Positions 17,204-26,654 of a stretch of 64,000 bases of DNA are shown piece by piece. The translations under genes were made by a program, and so were the position numbers. The notes beneath the pieces were generated by a model, which worked only from the letters and a program-made list of their open reading frames with translations, searched no databases and had not been told where the DNA came from. Each line of letters begins with the position of its first letter. Within the stretch, counting starts at the first letter, position 1. The stretch comes from Lautropia sp. (GTDB taxonomy: Bacteria > Pseudomonadota > Gammaproteobacteria > Burkholderiales > Burkholderiaceae_E): contig JAUMZD010000013.1 in the NCBI GenBank assembly GCA_030528325.1, positions 1 to 64,000 on the forward strand, in the 5' to 3' direction.

Positions 17204-17237
17204 GCGCCCGGTGGTGCCGATGGCCTCCTTCGAGGCC

Positions 17238-18428
17238 TCAGTTCAGCAGGTCTCGGGCAGTACGGGCGAAGTCGGGGAAGTCGCTGAACACGCCATCCAC
17301 GCCCAGCTTGTAGAAGCGCTGGTATTCGGCCATCGGGTTGCCCTGGTCGTCCGACACCAGCCGGCGGGGTTCGTTTCGGAAGGTGTACGGGTGGACGAAC
17401 AGCCCGGCCTGGTGGGCATCGCTGACCACCGTGGTCGCGGGCAACAGCGTGCGGTCACGTTCGTCGATCTTGCCGTCCCTGTTCAGGTCCACGGGTTTGC
17501 CGTCAGCACCCAGCGTCAGACGGGACGGAATCAGATAGGCCTTCCATGGCCCGATGCCGTCGGCATAGGACTTGATTTCCTTCAGTCCGGCCGGTGTCAG
17601 CAGATCCTTGAAGGTGCGCTTGTCGCCGGCCGCCGTCAGATCATAGGGCTGGCCGTAGGGCAGCGACTGGTCGATGCTGCCATCGGGGTTCTGGTCGTTG
17701 CCGTCGATCAGCTGCACCAGACGCACCTGGGTCTTGCTGCGCAGGTACTTCAGGTTGCCGACCTCGAAGGACTGGATGATGACAGGTGAATCCTTGGCGA
17801 CATAACCGTGTCTGGCCAGCGTGGCCAAGAGCTTGTCTTCGAGCGGCAGGTTCAGGTTGCGGTGCCAGGTGGGGTGCTTGGTTTCCGGATAGATGCCGAC
17901 GACGCGGTTCCTGGTCTGGCCCTCGGTCTTCGCCAGCTCGATCACTTCTTCCAGCGTGGGGATCTGATAGCGGCCGTTGTGCCCCTGGTCGCGTTCGGCC
18001 AGTGGCTGCACGGCACGTAGGGTCTTGATCTCGGCCAGCGTGAAATCGCTGGCAAACCAGCCTTCCTCCTCGACGCCGTCGACCAGCATCTTGCGCTTGC
18101 GACTGGCGAATTCGGGCCGGTCCTTCACGTCGGTGGTGTTCGTGATGTTGGGCTCATGACGGGCGATCAGCACGCCATCCCGGGTCGAGACCAGATCGGG
18201 TTCGATGAAGTCGGCGCCCAGCTCGATGGCCCGACGGTAGCTTTCGAGTGTGTGATCCGGCAGGTAACCACTGGCGCCACGGTGTCCGACGACCAGCGGC
18301 TTCGAACCATCGAGGGTCGGGTGCGGGTACTGGTTGTCGTCACCGTCGAAGCTGCCACATGCCGCGAGACCCAGTGCGGCAGCCACGGAAACGCTCAGGG
18401 CCAGTCTGGAGGAGATACGGGAAGTCAT
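17238..18428 (-). CDS. glpQ: Glycerophosphodiester phosphodiesterase lipoprotein
   Basis: A 396-residue GDPD-family enzyme that hydrolyses deacylated phospholipid glycerophosphodiesters to glycerol-3-phosphate. The signal peptide ends in the lipobox LAAC, so C24 is probably lipidated and the enzyme membrane-anchored. Catalytic and metal residues are visible: H49 in VGHRGASG, E75 and D78 in FIEPDLV, and H91 in ARHEPN. Late in the protein, [12 protein letters not shown] is an EF-hand/dockerin-like calcium loop, unusual for GlpQ. The start is ATG 18428, with AAAGG upstream. It is convergent with cobC. Confidence 0.9.
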   Translation of the reverse strand: MTSRISSRLALSVSVAAALGLAACGSFDGDDNQYPHPTLDGSKPLVVGHRGASGYLPDHTLESYRRAIELGADFIEPDLVSTRDGVLIARHEPNITNTTDVKDRPEFASRKRKMLVDGVEEEGWFASDFTLAEIKTLRAVQPLAERDQGHNGRYQIPTLEEVIELAKTEGQTRNRVVGIYPETKHPTWHRNLNLPLEDKLLATLARHGYVAKDSPVIIQSFEVGNLKYLRSKTQVRLVQLIDGNDQNPDGSIDQSLPYGQPYDLTAAGDKRTFKDLLTPAGLKEIKSYADGIGPWKAYLIPSRLTLGADGKPVDLNRDGKIDERDRTLLPATTVVSDAHQAGLFVHPYTFRNEPRRLVSDDQGNPMAEYQRFYKLGVDGVFSDFPDFARTARDLLN

Positions 18429-18633
18429 GGTCGTGTGCCTTTTGAATGACAGACTGATACTCGGATCATGTGTGAAGCGCAGCTTCAATCAGACCGGCAT
18501 CGGCCTGTACCGGGCCGCTGCTGCACACGGGCTTGCCTGATCGATGCACCGGGGCCGAAGCCATGGGCATGATGAAGGCATCAAAATATTACCTGACAAA
18601 CGGATGAAGGGTCGGTCTGGACGCGGCCGGATG

Positions 18634-19245
18634 TCAGAAGAAAAAGACCACCATCCGCCAGGCGATGAAGAGCATCAGCACGCCGGTGCCGAGGTCGAGC
18701 AGTTGCCAGGCAAGCTGCTGGCGGAACAGTGGACGCAGCAGACGGGCACCATAGCCCAGTACCAGAAACCAGAGTGCCGAGGCACTGACGGCGCCAAGCA
18801 GGAAAACGGGTTTCTGCCCGGCGGGCAGGGAGGCCGACACGCTGCCGATGATGACCAGGGTTTCGAGCAGGCCTTGCGGGTTGAGGAAGGAGACGGCCAG
18901 TGCGGTGCTGGCGACGGTGCGCCGGCTGGGGGCGACGGTGACGTTGGCGGCTTCGAGGATGCCGGTGGGGCGCCAGGCGCGTAGCAGTGCACGGCTGCCA
19001 TACATGAGCACGAAGGCGATGCCGGCCACCGCGAGGCACAGGGTCAGGACGCGGTTCTGGCTGAACAGGTTGCCCAGGCCCAGCACGCCGGTGCTCATCA
19101 GCAGCAGGTCGCCCACGAAGCAGATCAGCACCACCAGTGCCACATGCTGGCCGAGCAGTCCCTGTCGCAGCAGGAAGGCGTTCTGGGCGCCGATACCCGT
19201 CACGAGGCTGAGCGACAGCAGGAAAGCGGTGAGGAGCGTGTTCAT
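18634..19245 (-). CDS. LysE/ArgO-family amino-acid exporter
   Basis: A 203-residue membrane protein of about six helices with the family start LVTGIGAQNAFLLRQGL and the mid-protein SFLNPQGLLET. LysE/ArgO proteins export basic amino acids such as arginine or lysine; an arginine role fits the arginase in this window but is inference. Its ATG at 19245 overlaps the stop of azlD by 4 bp. It is the last gene of the azlC-azlD-lysE operon. Confidence 0.88.
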   Translation of the reverse strand: MNTLLTAFLLSLSLVTGIGAQNAFLLRQGLLGQHVALVVLICFVGDLLLMSTGVLGLGNLFSQNRVLTLCLAVAGIAFVLMYGSRALLRAWRPTGILEAANVTVAPSRRTVASTALAVSFLNPQGLLETLVIIGSVSASLPAGQKPVFLLGAVSASALWFLVLGYGARLLRPLFRQQLAWQLLDLGTGVLMLFIAWRMVVFFF

Positions 19246-19595
19246 GAGAGGAAGGACGCGGACAGGGCATCGAGGTTGTACAGCAGCACATACAGGCCCG
19301 TGCCGCCGAAGATCGAGAGCAGCGCGTTTCTGAAGCACAGTTGCAGTGCCAGCGTGAGACTGATGCCGGCGGCCACGGGCAGGATGCCGACGGTGGGCCA
19401 GTCTGCGATGACGAAACCGAGCAGCGTGTGGATCAGCAGCAGCGCCAGAATGGTGGCTGGCAGGAAGCGGCCCAGTTCCCGGATGAGGCGGTGGCTACGC
19501 AGCAGGCCCGCTGCCACGAAGGGCAGGGCACGCAGCGCGAAGGTGATGGAGGCCATCACGACGGTGGCCAGCAGGGCGTCCTGCACGCTGATCAT
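19242..19595 (-). CDS. azlD: AzlD-family branched-chain amino-acid export subunit
   Basis: A 117-residue protein with four hydrophobic helices and the AzlD phrase ALRALPFVAAG near its N-terminus. AzlD is the small partner of AzlC in branched-chain amino-acid (and azaleucine) export. It is translationally coupled on both sides: its start overlaps the azlC stop (19592-19595) and its stop overlaps the lysE start (19242-19245). Confidence 0.88.
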   Translation of the reverse strand: MISVQDALLATVVMASITFALRALPFVAAGLLRSHRLIRELGRFLPATILALLLIHTLLGFVIADWPTVGILPVAAGISLTLALQLCFRNALLSIFGGTGLYVLLYNLDALSASFLS

Positions 19596-20323
19596 CGGGG
19601 GGCCTCCGTTCGGGCGGTGTTCAGGGAAAGCAGGATGCAGACGAGCACCGACAGGGCGATCGAGATGAGCAGCGCCTGCTCGGGCAGGATCCTCCAGGCC
19701 AGGGCGTAGCTGAGGACGGCCGTGACAAGTGGTGCGACCTGATGGTGGCTGCGCCACTGCGCCACGACCAGCACGGCAAAGAGCGCGGCCAGACTGAAGT
19801 CGAAGCCCTGAAGCGAGGGAGCCACGTTGGTGCCGATGACCGCGCCCAGGGTGCTGCCCAGAATCCACCAGGCATGGTTGATCATGGCCACGCCGACGAC
19901 CTGTCGGGGCGTGGCTTCGGGCGGGAGGGTGGTGATCAGCGAATAACTCTCATCGGTCAGCGCCCAGGCGAGGTAGGTGCGAGCCCAGCGACTGTCGGGC
20001 AGCCGATCGAGCACCGACAGGCCATAGAAGATGTGGCGCAGGTTCACGACGAGGGTGGCCAGGGCGATGGCAGCCAGCGTCTGGCCGGAGGCCAGCATCG
20101 GCACCACCATGAACTGTGCTGCGCCGGCGTAGATGAAGAGGCTCATCACCGGGGCCAGCCACCAGACGGCGCCGGCCTGCGTGAGCAGAAAACCGAAAGC
20201 CATGCCGAGCGGGATGTAACCCATGGCCACGGGAATGGACAGCTTGAAGACGGACGGCACAGCCGTGTCGTGGCGAGTCGGTGGGGCTTCGGGGGATGCG
20301 GAAGGACTCATGTCGGATGACAT
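19592..20323 (-). CDS. azlC: AzlC-family branched-chain amino-acid exporter
   Basis: A 243-residue membrane protein with the AzlC hallmarks IPLGMAFGFLL, YAGAAQFMVV, NLRHIFYG and LTDESYSL. It is the first gene of the operon and works with AzlD. The start may be ATG 20323 or ATG 20311; neither has a strong ribosome site. The CAU tRNA lies immediately upstream in the same direction, separated by a terminator. Confidence 0.9.
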   Translation of the reverse strand: MSSDMSPSASPEAPPTRHDTAVPSVFKLSIPVAMGYIPLGMAFGFLLTQAGAVWWLAPVMSLFIYAGAAQFMVVPMLASGQTLAAIALATLVVNLRHIFYGLSVLDRLPDSRWARTYLAWALTDESYSLITTLPPEATPRQVVGVAMINHAWWILGSTLGAVIGTNVAPSLQGFDFSLAALFAVLVVAQWRSHHQVAPLVTAVLSYALAWRILPEQALLISIALSVLVCILLSLNTARTEAPR

Positions 20324-20380
20324 TCGCCGGCGCTTGGGCGCTTGGGCGAGCTACGGACGATGATCGGGGAAAGATAAACG

Positions 20381-20414
20381 AAAAGCCCCGACAAATTGGC
20401 TTTGTGGGGGCTTT
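20381..20414 (-). terminator. Intrinsic terminator after the CAU tRNA
   Basis: On the minus strand AAAGCCCC and ACAAA pair with TTTGT and GGGGCTTTT around a small loop, ending in a T run. It lies 41 bp past the tRNA 3' end and before azlC. Confidence 0.8.
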
Positions 20415-20454
20415 GGAGGGGGCTGAAATCACGACGGATTTCAGAGCAGAATTT

Positions 20455-20531
20455 TGGTAGAGAAGGGTGGACTTGAACCACCGACCTCACGATTATGAGT
20501 CGTGCGCTCTAACCAGCTGAGCTACATCTCC
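20455..20531 (-). tRNA. tRNA with CAU anticodon (elongator Met or Ile2)
   Basis: A 77-nt cloverleaf with D arm AGCTCAGCTGGTTAGAGC, anticodon loop CTCATAA (CAU), T arm GGTGGTTCAAGTCCACC and an encoded CCA. The acceptor stem pairs G1-U72, G2-C71, A3-U70, G4-C69, A5-U68 and G7-C66, with a U6-U67 mismatch. The CAU anticodon fits elongator tRNA-Met or the lysidine-modified tRNA-Ile2. The D stem lacks initiator features. The GACTCATAATC anticodon arm resembles that of Ile2, so identity is left open. Confidence 0.93.
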
Positions 20532-20629
20532 ACGTTTGCCGCTAAGCAAGAAAGCGCATTATACACGGATTGTGATCGGCTTGTGAATCATTCGTTCAAG
20601 GGTCTTGCGATCGTCTGTGGAAAATCGTG

Positions 20630-21706
20630 TCAGCCCTGGCTGGCCAGGGCAAGTGCCTTGGCGCGGCGGATGGCATCGCGGGTGTCGGTGGCTGCCTGCC
20701 GGGCGGCCTGGGCGAAGCTGGGTCCTTCCGAGGCATAGAGGATGGCCCGGGAGGAATTGATGATCAGCCCATGACCATCGGCATCCAGGCCGGCACGGAC
20801 GGTGGCATCGACATCGCCGCCCTGCGCACCGACACCGGGTACCAGCAGCGGCAGGGTGGGCGCGAGCTGACGCACGCGTGCCAGCTCGGCGGGGAAGGTG
20901 GCGCCGACGACGAGTCCCAGTTCGCCGCTTCGGTTCCAGGAGCCGGCGGCCAGTCGGGCGATGTGCTCATAGAGCAGGGGGCTGTCCGACTGGGCCTTGG
21001 CCGCTGGCTTGCTGCGCCCGGGGTCGGCCGTTTGAAGCCGGCCGCCGCTACTGATGAAACCGGTGTCCTGGCGCGGTCGTGTGCTGGCATGGGTGTCATC
21101 GGTATCGGCATTCAGGGCGGCCGTCATCATGCCGCCGTTCATCGGGAGCTCTGATTCACCCGGCCCTTTGCCGGGTGCGGTGGCGGGCAACAGGCCTTGC
21201 CGATCCGGCAACGGCTGGAGTCGCAGGGCTTGCAGGTCGTTGCCACCGGGATTGCTGGTGCGGCAGAGCAGGATCAGGCCTCGGCCTTCCCACTGGAAAT
21301 AGGGCTCGATCGAGTCGAAACCCATGAAAGGGCTGAGTGTCAGGGCATCGGCCTTGAAGCGGTCGAAGGCTTCGATGCCGTACTGTTGCGCGGTACTACC
21401 GATGTCGCCCCGTTTGGCGTCGAGGATGACGGGGATGTCCGGGTACTGCTCGTGGATCTCCTCGATCAGTTCGGCCAGCAGTGTCTCGGCACCCAGCGCG
21501 GCGAAGTAGGCGATCTGGGGCTTGAAGGCACAGGCCAGGTCGGCGGTGGCGGCGATGATCTCGCGACAGAAGCGGCCCAGGGCCACATGCCCGGCGCCAA
21601 GGTGGGCGGGGATGCGACGGGGGTCGGGGTCGAGGCCGATGCACAGCATGGAGTCCGCGTGCTGCCATCGGTGTCTGAGTTTGGTCGTGAAAGTGTTCTG
21701 GGTCAT
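20630..21706 (-). CDS. pyrF: Orotidine-5'-phosphate decarboxylase (type 2)
   Basis: A 358-residue OMP decarboxylase for the last step of UMP synthesis. The catalytic motif [12 protein letters not shown] and the family phrases [17 protein letters not shown] and [11 protein letters not shown] are present. Type 2 PyrF is normally about 270 residues; the excess is one block of about 80 residues between LCRTSNPGG and SPLLYEHIA (nt about 20985-21235), rich in G, P, D and T. The insert is in frame and the catalytic core flanks it intact. The start is ATG 21706. It stands between the tRNA and serC. Confidence 0.93.
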   Translation of the reverse strand: MTQNTFTTKLRHRWQHADSMLCIGLDPDPRRIPAHLGAGHVALGRFCREIIAATADLACAFKPQIAYFAALGAETLLAELIEEIHEQYPDIPVILDAKRGDIGSTAQQYGIEAFDRFKADALTLSPFMGFDSIEPYFQWEGRGLILLCRTSNPGGNDLQALRLQPLPDRQGLLPATAPGKGPGESELPMNGGMMTAALNADTDDTHASTRPRQDTGFISSGGRLQTADPGRSKPAAKAQSDSPLLYEHIARLAAGSWNRSGELGLVVGATFPAELARVRQLAPTLPLLVPGVGAQGGDVDATVRAGLDADGHGLIINSSRAILYASEGPSFAQAARQAATDTRDAIRRAKALALASQG

Positions 21707-21839
21707 GTCGGGGATATTCAGGAGGGGCAGGATTCGGGCGTGAATCGAGGCGGGCGAGGTCACGGGCACCGATGCGTCGGGTGCTGGGGCCGATGCCTGG
21801 CCTGTGAGCCTTCATGGCCAGGGAGCGACCGGAAGGTGT

Positions 21840-22922
21840 TCAGGCGCGGGTCTTTTCAAAATCGTGCAGGTAATCGATCAGGGCTTCGACGCCGGCGCGG
21901 GGCATGGCGTTGTAGATCGAGGCGCGCATGCCGCCCACCGAGCGGTGGCCTTGCAGGTTGGCCAGTCCGCGTTCGGTCGCGCCGCTCAGGAAGGCTTCGT
22001 TCAGGGCCTCGTCGGCCAGCGTGAAGGGTACGTTCATGCGTGAACGATCCGAGGGCACGACGGGTGAGTGATAGAAGTCGCTGGCATCGATGGCGTCATA
22101 GAGCAGTCGAGCCTTCTCGCGGTTCTGCTGCTCGATGGCGCCCAGCCCGCCCTGGGCCTTCAGCCACTGGAACACGAGCCCGGCGAGGTAAATCGAATAG
22201 GTGGGTGGCGTGTTCGGCATCGAGTCGTTGTCGGCCTGAACCTGGTAGTCGAGGATGGACGGCGTCGCGGCACGGGCGCGGCCGAGCAGGTCTTCGCGGA
22301 TGATGACGAGTGTCAGGCCGGCCGGGCCGATGTTCTTTTGCGCACCGGCATAAATCATGCCGTAGCGGGAGACATCGATGGGTCGGGACAGGATGTGGGA
22401 GGACATGTCGGCCACCAGTGGCACGTCGCCCACATCCGGGGTTTCCTGAAACTCGACGCCGCCGATGGTTTCATTGGTGCAGAGGTGGACATAGGCCGCC
22501 GATGGGTCGAGCGCCCAGGTGTCCCGTGCTGGCAGGGCCGTGTAGCGGCTGGCCTTGCCGGTGGCTGCGATGCGAATGTTGCCGTATCGCCGGGCCTCCT
22601 GGATGGCCTTGCCGGCCCAGATGCCGGTATCGATGTAGTCGGCGCTTCCGCTTTCAGGCAGCAGGTTCAGCGGCAGGGCGGCAAACTGGAGCGAGGCGCC
22701 GCCACCCAGAAACAGCACCTTGTAGTGCTCAGGGATGCCGAGCAGCTCACGCAGATCTGCCTGTGCCTGGGCGTGGATGCCCATGTAGTCTTTGGCACGA
22801 TGGCTCATTTCCATCACCGACATGCCGGTGCCGTGCCAGTCGAGCAGTTCCTGACCAGCCTGTTGCAGCACAGCCTCGGGCAGCATGGCGGGGCCGGCAC
22901 TGAAATTGAAGAGCTTGCGCAT
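21840..22922 (-). CDS. serC: Phosphoserine aminotransferase
   Basis: A 360-residue class-V aminotransferase for serine and pyridoxal phosphate synthesis. It opens with [14 protein letters not shown], carries the PLP lysine K196 in [12 protein letters not shown], and has the closing [17 protein letters not shown]. Length and motifs are fully normal. No other serine gene is adjacent; the upstream region is shared with the divergent OmpA-family gene. Confidence 0.96.
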   Translation of the reverse strand: MRKLFNFSAGPAMLPEAVLQQAGQELLDWHGTGMSVMEMSHRAKDYMGIHAQAQADLRELLGIPEHYKVLFLGGGASLQFAALPLNLLPESGSADYIDTGIWAGKAIQEARRYGNIRIAATGKASRYTALPARDTWALDPSAAYVHLCTNETIGGVEFQETPDVGDVPLVADMSSHILSRPIDVSRYGMIYAGAQKNIGPAGLTLVIIREDLLGRARAATPSILDYQVQADNDSMPNTPPTYSIYLAGLVFQWLKAQGGLGAIEQQNREKARLLYDAIDASDFYHSPVVPSDRSRMNVPFTLADEALNEAFLSGATERGLANLQGHRSVGGMRASIYNAMPRAGVEALIDYLHDFEKTRA

Positions 22923-23137
22923 CGGTGGGATTCCTTCAAAACGGCCGGCAGGCGGGCGCTGGCGGCTTCAGGGGCAATTCTAGAATGAATGTTCTGCACG
23001 GCAACGCGTGTCTGGAAAGCATCGTAGTCTGACGAACGGTCGCGCCTTCTCCTGCGAACCGGATGGATGTACCGGATAATTTCTGGATGAAGTCCTTTCT
23101 TTTCGGCCAGGGCGGCATGACCGCCGGGAGAATGAGC

Positions 23138-23995
23138 ATGTCGACAATGTTTGAACGATCCGGTTCGAGGACGGCTGCCGGTGATGTGCAGCAGCCGGCC
23201 GTCGTGTCTGGTGAGCGCCGGCAGGGACGTGGGCTGACGGCCGCCGCCGTGGCCGTGGCCCTGGTGGTGAGCGGTTGTGCCGGCATGAGCGAGACGCAGC
23301 AGCGTACCGCCACCGGCACCGGCATCGGAGCCGCCATCGGCGCAGCCATCGGTGGCACGCAGTCCGGCTCGAAGGGGGTGCGCAACGGCGCGCTGATCGG
23401 AGGCGCCATCGCCGGCGTCGGCACCTATGTCTGGTCGCGGCAGATGGAGGAGCAGAAGCGGGCGATGGAAGCCGCCACGGCTGGCACGGGTGTTCAGGTG
23501 ACGCAGACCCGTGAGAACCTGCTGCAGCTCGACATTCCCAGCGACATTTCCTTCGATGTGAACAAGGCGGCCATCCGGCCGGCCTTCAAGCCGATCCTCG
23601 ACCGTTTCGCGCAGACGCTGGTCGCGAACCCTGCCACCACGGTGCAGATCATCGGTCACACGGACAGCACGGGCAACGACAGCATCAACAATCCGCTGTC
23701 CGTGAACCGGGCCGCTGCCACGCGGGATTATCTGGTGTCGCATGGTGTGATGGTGTCACGGATCATGATCGACGGCCGTGGCAGCCACGATCCGATCGCC
23801 GACAACGGCACGCCGCAGGGACGCGCGCAGAATCGTCGCGTCGAGATCTATGTAGGCCAGGCCGCCGAACAACCGGCCCGACATCCCCAGCAGCAGACCC
23901 ATCAGCAGTCCTCTCGCCAGCAGCGCAGCGGCCAGTGGAGCCAGCAACCCGAAGGGGGTTATCAGAACGATGGTTACACTCACACCATTCAGTGA
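23138..23995 (+). CDS. OmpA-family lipoprotein with glycine-zipper
   Basis: A 285-residue protein. The N-terminal region ends in a lipobox (VVSGC), so it is probably lipidated. After it come glycine-zipper segments (GTGIGAAIGAAIGG, NGALIGGAIAG) that could lie in a membrane, then the OmpA peptidoglycan-binding domain (DVNKAAIRP, IGHTDSTGNDSINN, GTPQGRAQNRRVEI). The C-terminus is a Gln-rich tail. It resembles YiaD-type cell-wall-tethered lipoproteins. ATG 23138 has GGGAG 7 bases ahead; the basic n-region before the lipobox is unusually long. The ABC exporter gene follows 19 bp downstream. Confidence 0.85.
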   Translation: MSTMFERSGSRTAAGDVQQPAVVSGERRQGRGLTAAAVAVALVVSGCAGMSETQQRTATGTGIGAAIGAAIGGTQSGSKGVRNGALIGGAIAGVGTYVWSRQMEEQKRAMEAATAGTGVQVTQTRENLLQLDIPSDISFDVNKAAIRPAFKPILDRFAQTLVANPATTVQIIGHTDSTGNDSINNPLSVNRAAATRDYLVSHGVMVSRIMIDGRGSHDPIADNGTPQGRAQNRRVEIYVGQAAEQPARHPQQQTHQQSSRQQRSGQWSQQPEGGYQNDGYTHTIQ

Positions 23996-24014
23996 GTGAT
24001 CCATCGAGCATCTG

Positions 24015-26105
24015 ATGAGCAAACCGGCAGTAACCCTGGGGATAGGCTTTCTTTATCGTGAACTCTGGCGCTTCTCTGCCGGCAGGCGCGGCACGCTGCT
24101 CGCGGCCGTCGCGTTGCTGATCGCGTCCCAGGGCTTCAAGCTGGCGGTGCCGGCGCTGGCGGGCACCGCCATCAACACCCTGCAGGGGCAGGGCCTCGAT
24201 GGTCTTGGCAGGGCCGGGCAGCTGCTGGGCATGGTGTTCCTCGCGACGCTCGCCAGCTGGCTGCTTCACGGGCCGGGGCGCATTCTCGAGCGCAACGTGG
24301 CACTGGTGGTGCGCCAGCGGGTCTCGACCGATCTGATGGAGCGGCTGTATGCCGCCCCGCTCGGCTGGCATGAAACCCAGCATGGGGTGGAGACGGCGCA
24401 CCGGGTCCAGCTGACGACCCGGGCCCTGTACGACTTCGCCCAGAGCCAGTTCATCTACCTGCAGAGCGTGGTGCGGCTGATCGGGCCGGTGATCGCGCTG
24501 TGGGTCATCTCGCCGTGGGTCGGCACGGTGGCCGTGACGGGCTACCTGATCCTGGCCGTCATCATCGTGGCTTTCGACAAGGTGATGATGAAGCTGGCCG
24601 CCGAAGAGAATGCGGCAGACCGGGAGTACTGGTCGAGTCTGTCGGATGGTCTCGTCAACATCCTGTCGGTGCTGGCGCTGCGCCTGAACCGGGGGGTGCT
24701 GCGGCTCGTGGAAAACCGGCTCACGGCGGTCTTCGTCCCAGTGAAACGGGCCATCGTCTACAACGAGGGGAAGTGGGCTGCCGTCGATCTGCTGAACACG
24801 CTGTTGTGGATCGGGTTGCTGAGCCTCTACGTATGGCTGTCGGTGAAGGGCATGGTGCCGGGCGCCGAGGTGGCGGCTTCGGTGGGCGCAGCTGCTTCGG
24901 AAGGGGCCGCTTCCGTGTCAGCGGGGGCTGCAGCAGCGTCCGAAGGCGTGAAGATAGGCAACCTCTTCATGGTGTACGAGTATGCGCTGCAGGCTGGTGG
25001 CGTGATCACCGGGGTAGCGGCGCATTTCCAGTCGCTTACCCGCCAGCAGGTCAACTACCAGAGTGGTGACGAGATCCGCGCCTTGCCGCTGTCCGCCGAT
25101 CTGGCGGCCCGGCAGACACACCCGGTGCCCGGGCTGCCTGGCGACTGGCAGCACCTGACGCTTTCCTCGGTGGTTTTCGAACGTCAGCCACGAGATTCCG
25201 CCAATCCGGAGTCGGTTGGTGGGTCATTGAGCGGCGCGAATCTGGGGCTCGAGCGTGGCAAACGTTATGCGCTGGTTGGCCCCAGTGGCTCGGGCAAGAC
25301 GACGCTGCTGCGCCTGCTCTCGGGCCTGTACGCCCCCCAGGCAGGCCAGCTGCAGGTCGATTCGCAAGGGCCACTGCCGGCTTCGGCGGTGGCGCCGGCG
25401 TTGCGCTCGGTAGCCACGCTGCTGCCGCAGGATGCCGAGCTGTTCGGTGGCACGCTGCGCGAGAACCTGGACATGGCTGATGCGGTGGATGGGGAGGGCA
25501 CGCCGGTCATGGCCGGGTCGGCGGGGCAGGCCGGTCAGGCGTCGATGACGGTGGCAGGCGAATCCTCGACAGGCCAGAAAATCGATCCGGCCGTTTCGAT
25601 CGCACTGGATACGGCGGCAGTCAGGGCTGGTGCCAGCGAGGCCCGCTATCTGGCCGCGCTGTCGGTGGCGCAGGCCAGTGATTTCGTGGCGCGGATGCCC
25701 GGCGGGCTGGACAGCCCGATCACGGCGCGTGGCGGTAACCTGTCGGGTGGTCAGCGCCAGCGGGTGGCAATCGCCCGGGCGCTGGTGGCCGCCGAAGCCA
25801 GCAGCCTGCTGCTGCTCGATGAGCCGACCTCGGCGCTCGATCCCTCGACGGAGGCCGCTCTGATCGATGCCTTCTTCAAGGCGCGCGAGGACGCCACGAT
25901 CGTGGCTTCCATCCATCGACCCTCATTGTTGCCATACTTCGATGCGCTGATCCTGGTGGAGGCCGGCAAGGTGGTGGCCGTTGGTCCGCTGGGCTCGGTC
26001 CAGACCGACTCCCCCCAGCTCCGGGCCTTCCTGAAGCAGGGCGAGGAAGCGGCCCGGGCGGCGGGCATCCCGGTGCCCGGAGCCAGTGTTCACAACACGC
26101 TCTAG
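24015..26105 (+). CDS. ABC exporter, fused membrane and ATPase domains
   Basis: A 696-residue half-transporter. The N-terminal 330 residues form a transmembrane domain with about five to six helices. The ATPase domain has the Walker A GPSGSGKTT near residue 422, the signature LSGGQRQR near 576 and the Walker B LLLLDEPTS near 598. It carries two Ala/Gly/Ser inserts, one in the membrane domain (nt about 24860-24955) and one of about 50 residues between the Q-loop region and the signature motif (nt about 25480-25640). Substrate is unknown; the neighbouring OmpA lipoprotein gives no firm clue. As a half-transporter it should act as a homodimer. Confidence 0.85.
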   Translation: MSKPAVTLGIGFLYRELWRFSAGRRGTLLAAVALLIASQGFKLAVPALAGTAINTLQGQGLDGLGRAGQLLGMVFLATLASWLLHGPGRILERNVALVVRQRVSTDLMERLYAAPLGWHETQHGVETAHRVQLTTRALYDFAQSQFIYLQSVVRLIGPVIALWVISPWVGTVAVTGYLILAVIIVAFDKVMMKLAAEENAADREYWSSLSDGLVNILSVLALRLNRGVLRLVENRLTAVFVPVKRAIVYNEGKWAAVDLLNTLLWIGLLSLYVWLSVKGMVPGAEVAASVGAAASEGAASVSAGAAAASEGVKIGNLFMVYEYALQAGGVITGVAAHFQSLTRQQVNYQSGDEIRALPLSADLAARQTHPVPGLPGDWQHLTLSSVVFERQPRDSANPESVGGSLSGANLGLERGKRYALVGPSGSGKTTLLRLLSGLYAPQAGQLQVDSQGPLPASAVAPALRSVATLLPQDAELFGGTLRENLDMADAVDGEGTPVMAGSAGQAGQASMTVAGESSTGQKIDPAVSIALDTAAVRAGASEARYLAALSVAQASDFVARMPGGLDSPITARGGNLSGGQRQRVAIARALVAAEASSLLLLDEPTSALDPSTEAALIDAFFKAREDATIVASIHRPSLLPYFDALILVEAGKVVAVGPLGSVQTDSPQLRAFLKQGEEAARAAGIPVPGASVHNTL

Positions 26106-26130
26106 AATGGTGTCACTGCATGAGACACGC

Positions 26131-26255
26131 CAGGAGCTTGGGCGGCAGGAAAGTCGCGGGCTGCAAACCGGCCGCGCCGGCCCATTTTGCACCCGCTTCT
26201 TGCCCCATAGCGCCCGCTATGGGGCGGCGAATCGGGCACAAACTGTGCTCGGCGG
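26131..26255 (+). repeat. Dispersed palindromic repeat, copy B (right end missing)
   Basis: It has the left end CAGGAGCTTGGGCGGCAGGA, the conserved middle and the core stem GCCCCATAGC/GCTATGGGGC, then stops after TGTGCTCGGCGG, lacking the right terminal part. It lies between the ABC exporter and the metallochaperone gene. Confidence 0.88.
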
Positions 26256-26321
26256 TTCTGCGCGTGGCGCTTGCTGCATGAAGCCTTTTCATGCCAACTC
26301 CACCACCCAGAGAGGGATGAG

Positions 26322-26525
26322 ATGATCCGATTCCAGATTCCAGACATGACCTGCAAGCATTGCGAGCGTGCCGTCACCGAGGCTGTGCAGAAGGTTGACC
26401 CGGGCGCGACGTTGACCGTCGATCTGGGGAACCACCAGGTGACGATCGACAGCCGGCAACCTGCCACAGCCTTTGCACAGGCGCTGGGTGAGGCCGGTTA
26501 CAACCCGGTCGACGTGGCTGTCTGA
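26322..26525 (+). CDS. Heavy-metal-associated domain metallochaperone
   Basis: A 67-residue stand-alone HMA domain with the metal site MTCKHC at residues 9-14, so it probably binds Cu(I) and may pass it to an ATPase, as CopZ does. No copper ATPase or CueR regulator is in the window. A good ribosome site (GAGAGGGATGAG) precedes ATG 26322. The repeat copy B lies directly upstream. Confidence 0.88.
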   Translation: MIRFQIPDMTCKHCERAVTEAVQKVDPGATLTVDLGNHQVTIDSRQPATAFAQALGEAGYNPVDVAV

Positions 26526-26654
26526 GCCGACACCGGAGGTTGGGCCGACGTCAGTCCTGTCCTGGCGTCGACCGCCCGGCAGCGATCGCCCGGCAGGCTC
26601 CGGCTGCGCTGTCAGCGGGGGCCTGTGTCATTCGGGCCATCGTCAGCGGATCAT

